Shown here: in pieces, positions 59,001 to 64,000 of the stretch | Layout: every line of letters begins with the position of its first letter | How positions within the stretch are numbered: position 1 is the stretch's first letter | Origin: Gelatoporia subvermispora B | Lineage: Eukaryota; Basidiomycota; Agaricomycetes; Polyporales; Gelatoporiaceae | NCBI GenBank assembly: GCA_000320605.2 | Contig: KB445796.1 | Span: forward strand, 1,848,955-1,912,954 | Length of the DNA: 64,000 nt | Reading direction: 5' to 3' | The notes under the pieces: model-generated | Database searches by the model: none | Told to the model about the DNA's origin: nothing | The model's input: only the letters and a program-made list of their open reading frames with translations | Program-made: the position numbers and the translations under genes

Positions 59001-60930
59001 GTCTCTGATTTACACGTCGGTGATGATACAATGGGAAAGGCTCCTCTGAGTCTCGATCCGAAAGACCCTACAGCGATTACTGATGATTCTTTACCATAAT
59101 GCACTGTACCATCAGCCAGGGAAGTTGCAATTGCCTCTGCGCTTTTGAACGTGGTCAAGTGTTGGTCAACCTTATGCGCGCGTTCACGGCACAGTCCACC
59201 GACGGCATCTGCATGAGGGAAGTAACAGGAAACTTCCTCCTGGCTCACTTCGTCCCAGAATATGGACATACCACTGGAGTACTTGACCCGGCGTGGCGAA
59301 GGAGTATCCCAGTCTTTGATCTTACTTCCAAAGATTTCTGCCATGTTGAATAGGATCTCATGACGGGTAGGTTGACAGAGAGATGGCATGAGGCGTGTGA
59401 AGTGCATGTGACGTCGAAGAGACCGAATGGATGGAATTGAGATGTGATGGTTGAGTGCGTATAGTAATTTGCGTCCTCCTAGTCTGAAAACCAGCATTGA
59501 AATGTCATAATCATGCGAGGTGTATCCTCGAGCATGATATACATTGTCGAGACTAGCCTCAATTCGATTGATGAGCTTGAGTATGCTTACCCTCTCTTTG
59601 AGGCCTTGGCGCACAAGTTGTTGGAGGCGAGGAACATCGTTGCTTGCGACTGCCATCACAAACCGATTGAAATCATCCTGTTTTCGCATAGTGCGGGCAC
59701 ATTTACGACCGTAATTGAGGATCTTGGCAGACATGTCTCAATACATACATTTTAGCTATCATCATAAAATTGACGCACCTTGAGTTTGAGAGCATTCAGC
59801 GAGGTATTGCGTTTAGCCAAGAGACCGTCAACTTGCTGTCGGGTGAGGAAATGATGTGGTGTCCGGCGAGGAGCTGAGCGGGCCAGTTCTGCCAACCGAC
59901 TTATCTCCTTCGCAGCTGCACAACACTCAAAGCACGCATGACCGTTGTCTGTGGAAGTCCTGAAGCACTTGGTTGAACGCACATAGAATTCGCGCCCATG
60001 CTCGACTGAAGCAAACTCGTAACCAAGCTCTGAGGCATTCTCGTGCCGTTGCCAGGGATAACTAGAGAATGGAAGGTCTAGTGGCCAAGCCAATTGTATT
60101 CCAGGGCACGCGTCCGTAGAAACAGAAGCATCCGTCATAGGAGTAATGTATGGATTAGCAGTTGTAGGAGCCGACGGCGTCTGGCTGCGAGAGACTTGCG
60201 ACAAAGAGGGTCCAGGAAAATCAGCTGAGATCTCCTCAAGAAGAGGCATGTCAATGCTTTGAGGTGTTTCTAGCGCAGTGTGAGGCGTAGACGGTCGTCT
60301 GGAGGTAGGCTCAACTGGAGAGGGAGAACAGGGAAGAAAGAGAGCTCCAGGGGCTGCCGAAGAAGGCAGGAGGGCCTGCCTGAGCGCACGAGCTTCTGCC
60401 ATCTCGAGTTTTGCACTTGCTTTGAGGTTGCTCATGCACTTCTTGCCGTTTATATGATTAGCTAGGCAACGCGGATTGAAGAGTTGAGAACCCATAGAGA
60501 TCCAGTAGTCACACACAGGGCACTGAACTTGCAAATGCCCTGTTCGGTCATCATGGGTCGTCTTCAGGTTCTCCTGTTCTGATTGAATAACCTGAGATGA
60601 TACAGGACACTTCCAGACAGATGGATTGCATGAGAGCTCTCCTATGGGGCGTTGCAACAGTTCGTCAACGTCACAGAGCGTATCCTGGCTGCCAGCGCCA
60701 CTCGAATAATAACCCAGAGCATGTGAATCCGGTTGGGATGAGCTGGGTTCATGCTGGAAATCAATTGGTGTAGCTGAAGGTACAAGTGTTGAGGCCTGCG
60801 AGGTCATAGACGAGTCTCCAGGCCATAGTTTCGAGTCTTGCGAAGCTACAAATTGAGAGCAAAAATCGAGATCGGAATGAAAGTCATCCGTGGGATTGAA
60901 AGGGTGTAGGTCTTGATCGAAGTTGTCCAT
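56099..60930 (-). pseudogene. P-element/THAP9-like transposase gene with two in-frame stops
   Basis: ATG 60930 (MDNFDQDLHPFNP) lies about 75 nt after a TATA stretch. The N-terminal exon is Ser/Pro-rich, with a zinc-finger pattern CPVCDYWI...H-I-N-G-K-K-C near 60.5 kb. An intron (about 59711-59770) joins LNALKLK to ILNYGRKCARTM. The middle carries WSFALDGDAGRRAMVYQLF and LCMGDNDITADFDWKHLVKR, plausible acidic catalytic and DxKHxxK motifs, then after an intron FGRLLRTMQGIIVG. Further on, FYLFWTGDDRLENLFGRVR (about 58.18 kb) matches the C-terminal hallmark of P/THAP9 proteins. A last exon ends with a C-x2-C and a C...H-x-HPEY finger and a basic tail. Stops lie at 58570-58572 (TAA) and 57049-57051 (TAG), with clear homologous reading on both sides of each. 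Otherwise the frame is open for about 1500 codons. Confidence 0.8.
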
Positions 60931-61001
60931 CGGATACGGAGGTTGATTGAGGAGTGAGTAAGTATGTTTGAGCTGCGAAAGATGTAGTACGAGGGAAAGA
61001 A

Positions 61002-61012
61002 ATATATATATT
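61002..61012 (-). promoter_or_regulatory. TATA box of the transposase gene
   Basis: ATATATATATT about 75 nt upstream of ATG 60930, followed by a CT-rich leader. This argues for that ATG over one at 61095. Confidence 0.5.
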
Positions 61013-61343
61013 GCGGCCATTATGCACGCGCAAGCTGCAGTTGTGCACAACGCGTTCAACCATGCTGGCCTGGCCACCATGACCAGCGAGTTCACGTGAC
61101 AGAGGCCGCGAGGGCGATATCAGCGCCTAAATGAGTGACAATGTTGTTCAACGTCAACAACGAACAATGCACAGAATTCCACAAGACTTTGCAGACACAT
61201 CTATTATACGCATAGACACGAGTGAAAAAAAAACAGGAAGGAAATTGAGCAACATGTCGAGCAGTAGAACTAAATTTCGCTGAAGAGGCCTCCAAAACAC
61301 GATCAGGGACCCCGGGTACCACCTGGGGGTCTACTTTTCAAAC

Positions 61344-61381
61344 AAGTGAGTGTTCGGCGCTAGATTTCCGCACCCCTCTTG
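61344..61381 (-). repeat. Right terminal inverted repeat
   Basis: Inverted partner of 55804-55841; the outermost 16 bp (61366-61381) are an exact complement. Confidence 0.85.
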
Positions 61382-61389
61382 GCGGCAGG
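61382..61389. repeat. Target-site duplication, right copy (GCGGCAGG)
   Basis: Identical to 55796-55803. It abuts the right inverted repeat. Confidence 0.85.
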
Positions 61390-62507
61390 GCCCACTACGA
61401 CCAAGTTTCGCGCCCCCGAGGACCATTCTAGAGAAGCTCAGGCAGTCAGAAAGTCTCGGCGCGCCTGTAGGTCGTGAGCATTAGACGCCGCGAATTGTAA
61501 CCGTGGGACATACACGTGACTGTTTCAATCTCCGAAAAGGTTTTTGGGCATTACAAACACGATCAGAGTTGTTTGTAGTCTTTTCGCGGACAATTAGTTT
61601 CCCAAGACCCACTACTAGTCGTAGTGGGAATTTCCAAGTTGGAGCCGGCGGTAGGTCATGTCGAAACTGTTTAAACATGTCCAGACATGTCTTGCAAGGC
61701 CTCACAAGGTTGAACATGCGGTTCATAGCACGCGAATGAAGACAAACATTGGATGCACGACACTAACTCCCCAAAGTGACAGGGACCCCGGAAACTGGGG
61801 TACCACCTACCCACCTGCCTAGAATGGTATGCCGAAGGCTGCCGGGTTACTATACTAGGACATATGAAGACCACAAGGCGGCACGCCACCACGGTGGCCA
61901 CGACGCGTCGAAAGCGCCTACTAATTTGTTTTTTTGTTTCTTCAAGTCTAGCATTTGTATAGTGCCGTCGATGAACAAAACACCATGGGAGCGCACTAAT
62001 AACACTACACTGAGTCTAACACTCTACGCGTGCCTCATAGATGTCCTGCACTGTTGACCCCATATTCTACCACTGAGAGTTGCGTCCGTGGCAGCCCCTT
62101 CAGGGGACTAGTGCCGGCAAAGGGAGGGGCTGGGTTGAACCGTCCTCCACACCCACCATCTCAGCAACAAAACCGTCTTGGGAGACATTTCTTCTCGGGT
62201 TTAGACCTTGTGCGGAACTCCTCAGGAGAACGCAGAGACGCTCGATATAGTGGCCGACCGTAACATGGCCGGCTTAACGGTACGCTACGAGTGGTATAGG
62301 GTGGCACTTGGTCACCCTCAGAGTTGGCGAAATATGATATGCCCTCCAGCCCCGGTGTTGGGCTCACAACCTTCCGGGCAGTTCAGTCGAAGCCATGCCC
62401 TTGCCATCGGTCCCAGTGCTATTGGTGTGAGCGGCGCACATGCGCCTCCCCATCCCCAGGGATACCCAGCTCAGGCGGGTGTACCACACACCGCATGCCT
62501 TGATGGG
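61390..62507. other. Gene-poor repeat-rich stretch
   Basis: Contains the diverged element end at about 61745-61925; otherwise no domain-bearing frame. Open frames up to 146 codons look non-coding. Confidence 0.5.
61745..61925 (+). repeat. Diverged relic of a related transposon left end
   Basis: In the same orientation as the left end of the 5.6-kb element, with blocks in the same order: CACGACACTAACTCCCC, GGGACCCC...GGGGTACC, a CATATGAAG...CCAC stretch and CCACGACGCGTC. The terminal CAAGAGGGG is not preserved. Similarity was judged by eye over about 180 bp. Confidence 0.45.
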
Positions 62508-63617
62508 GTCCTACCTAGTATTGTACAGGGCCGGGCTTTGAAGCCCAAGCGGGCCCGAGCGGGCCCTCAAAAGCCGAGCCAGGCCGGGCCCGAGCCGCCT
62601 ACAGGCCCTCACAGAGGGCTCGGCTCGACATTGGATGACTATCCGTAAGCTGTTTAGAACCAGTTTTTCCAGATTCTACGATCCAAACGGCCTAAGCGAG
62701 CGGCCGAGCGTGACATTTTCAAAGTCCGACGATCTGGGGATCTCGCATAGCCTGTTTCAAAGGAGCTCCAAATGCTTCCAAACGCAGAATCTGGAGGGGG
62801 GTTCAGACCCCCCCTTCTAAACCGCTGTGGGTCATCCAAACCTCGCTAGAGGCGAGTGAACCGTTCCTCCGTCGCTTATAGGTCGGCTAGCGAACTCGAA
62901 CACATGCTGTATCTGATGTCCTGCCATATCGAGACGTTCTGTGGCTGAGAATGATCTCTGTGAGCTGGCCTATTTTGTCGCATCTAGAACAGTGTGAGAC
63001 GGTACGGTTCCGCCTCGCTTAGGACAGACATGCCGGTCACACATTTTCAAGGTCCGAAATCTGGAAGAACCGGTTCTAAATCCTTACGGATAGTCATCTA
63101 TTCTCAAAGCCCGAGCTGAGCCTGCAAGCCCGGGGCTTTGAGGTATATGTTTAGATCTTATAATGTGAGTTTTTGAAGAGATTTTGACGCATATTCTAGG
63201 TTTTTCAACCTTCCACATTATTCCAGCTCAGCAATTGAGCCACTCCGGAGTCGTCGAGCATTGTTGCAGGTCTCCGTGAGCCTTAGGCCAGTCACATGCT
63301 GCATAGTATTTGATAGCACCCTCTGTCAACATTATGCTAAATGTCCTCCAGTGTAGCTGGGACCACTTACATGGTATGTTACAAGCATCACAAACATTAT
63401 TACTGATTATTTGACTACCTTAGGTCTCGTAGTACTACAAGTTGGCTTGCCTCGTACCGGATGTACAAAGCCTGGGCTCAGGCCCGAGCCGAGCCCTGCA
63501 GGGCCAAGCCCTCAGTGCAGGGCTCGGCTCGTGATCTCAGAAGCCTGAGCCACTCGAAGCCGAGCCCGAGCCCAGGGCTTGGGGCTGAGCTGAGCCCTGT
63601 ACAACACTAGTCCTACC
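62508..63617. mobile_element. Non-autonomous hAT-like element (1094 bp) with 8-bp target duplication
   Basis: The element spans 62516-63609. Its termini TAGTATTGTACAGGGC and TAGTGTTGTACAGGGC are inverted, with one mismatch, and fit the YARNG start of hAT repeats. The flanks are identical 8-bp copies GTCCTACC (62508-62515 and 63610-63617). There is no transposase frame inside. The interior is built of GC-rich (GGGCTCGGC)-type runs near both ends, including a perfect 16-bp hairpin stem (63485-63500 with 63516-63531). An inner inverted repeat (about 62633-62675 with 63058-63098) also occurs, giving a fold-back structure. Confidence 0.85.
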
Positions 63618-64000
63618 TCACCCCGACCCACGTTCATTTCCCCACTACAAATGTTGGTGTTCCAGGTCGGCTTTTACCTTCCAGCGCCCGCATGTTACTA
63701 CACCGCATTGGGTCGTTCCGCACCCCATATGGGGCTCTGCGCAAAGCAGAGGAGGTGTCACAGTTTTTTCGAAGCTAAGTGCTTAACCAGCGCTAGAGCA
63801 GTGGCAGGCAGTGTGTGTCCCATTCTCAGAACAGTGACGAGTTAGCTGGTAGTAGCTGCCTGTGTGGCTCCAGGCTAGTCACGTGACATAGCAGGCACGT
63901 GATGCGCACATGTGCAGGTGTCCCAGAGTCACATGTCCCAGTCTAGGTCTGGCTAGGCATGGCTAGGTCTAGAAGGAGTCTAGAAGCGACAGGAAGGTGC
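63618..64000. other. Right edge, no gene seen
   Basis: Holds two CACGTG boxes (about 63880 and 63895) and short CTAGGTCT repeats. Nothing coding recognised. Confidence 0.5.

Larger units (their letters stand above)
55804..61381 (-). mobile_element. Complete TIR DNA transposon, P-element-superfamily-like, 5578 bp
   Basis: Both ends begin CAAGAGGGGTGCGGAA (16 bp identical), and similarity continues to about 38 bp (31 of 38 matching). The element is bounded by a perfect 8-bp direct duplication, GCGGCAGG, at 55796-55803 and 61382-61389. Inside is one long minus-strand gene with a zinc finger, an RNase-H-like middle and a C-terminal (D)xLENLFGxxR motif like that of P-element/THAP9 transposases, whose insertions also give 8-bp duplications. 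hAT elements also make 8-bp duplications, but the protein motifs fit P better. Sub-terminal GGGACCCC/GGGGTACC blocks recur near each end. The gene has two in-frame stops, so this copy is probably immobile. Confidence 0.85.

Noticed and set aside
60931..61095. N-terminal extension of the transposase from ATG 61095, with a hydrophobic helix
   Set aside because: A TATA stretch lies inside it (61002-61012) and a CT-rich leader precedes ATG 60930, so the extension is most likely promoter and leader.
62208..62648. 146-codon plus frame at the left side of the hAT-like element
   Set aside because: It runs across the element boundary and through GC-rich terminal repeats, so it is not a gene.

Overview
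This window is nuclear DNA of a filamentous basidiomycete, most likely an Agaricomycete wood or litter decayer. The genes are cut by many introns of about 45-70 nt with GT(R)NGT donors and sit close together on both strands. Content points the same way: a CBM1-bearing GH5 mannanase, a DUF6533 seven-helix protein, RTA1 and Con-6 proteins, OrdA-like P450s and an MRP-type ABC pump. No rRNA, tRNA, CRISPR or bacterial operon structure was seen. All assignments are made by eye from translated motifs.

Layout. 0-6.6 kb: a many-exon ABCC transporter on the minus strand, running off the left edge. 6.9-9.1 kb: an HbrB/Bit61-type TORC2 subunit (+). 9.6-12.6 kb: a Con-6 repeat protein and an RTA1-type membrane protein (both -). 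14.4-15.9 kb: a DUF6533 seven-helix protein (+). 16.2-18.3 kb: a DUF2264 protein (-). 19.6-20.8 kb: a GT8 glycosyltransferase (+). 21.6-25.4 kb: a large low-complexity protein ending in what looks like a Ulp1/C48 protease fold without the catalytic Cys (+). 26.3-26.6 kb: a small spliced gene of unknown role (-). 26.9-30.0 kb: YSH1/CPSF73, the pre-mRNA 3'-end endonuclease (+).

30.6-41.0 kb is an accessory block: two tandem FAD monooxygenases (+) converge on two tandem P450s (-). Both pairs look like local duplications. The monooxygenases look intact. Each P450 copy carries its own splice-site lesion, and the distal copy also a 1-nt frameshift, so this looks like an oxidative cluster that expanded and is partly decaying.

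42.1-55.6 kb is mostly conserved core: dynamitin (+), a secreted GH5 mannanase with CBM1 (-), gamma-glutamyltranspeptidase (-), the mitochondrial transcription factor mtTFB (+) and the replisome protein Ctf4/Mcl1 (-). The Ctf4 and dynamitin promoters carry ACGCGT boxes.

55.8-64 kb is mobile-element territory. A complete 5578-bp element (55804-61381) has terminal inverted repeats, a perfect 8-bp target duplication (GCGGCAGG) and one long transposase-like gene with an N-terminal zinc finger and a P-element/THAP9-like C-terminal motif; two in-frame stops suggest it is dead. Beyond it lie a diverged relic of a related element end and a 1094-bp non-autonomous hAT-like element (62516-63609) with its own perfect 8-bp duplication (GTCCTACC).
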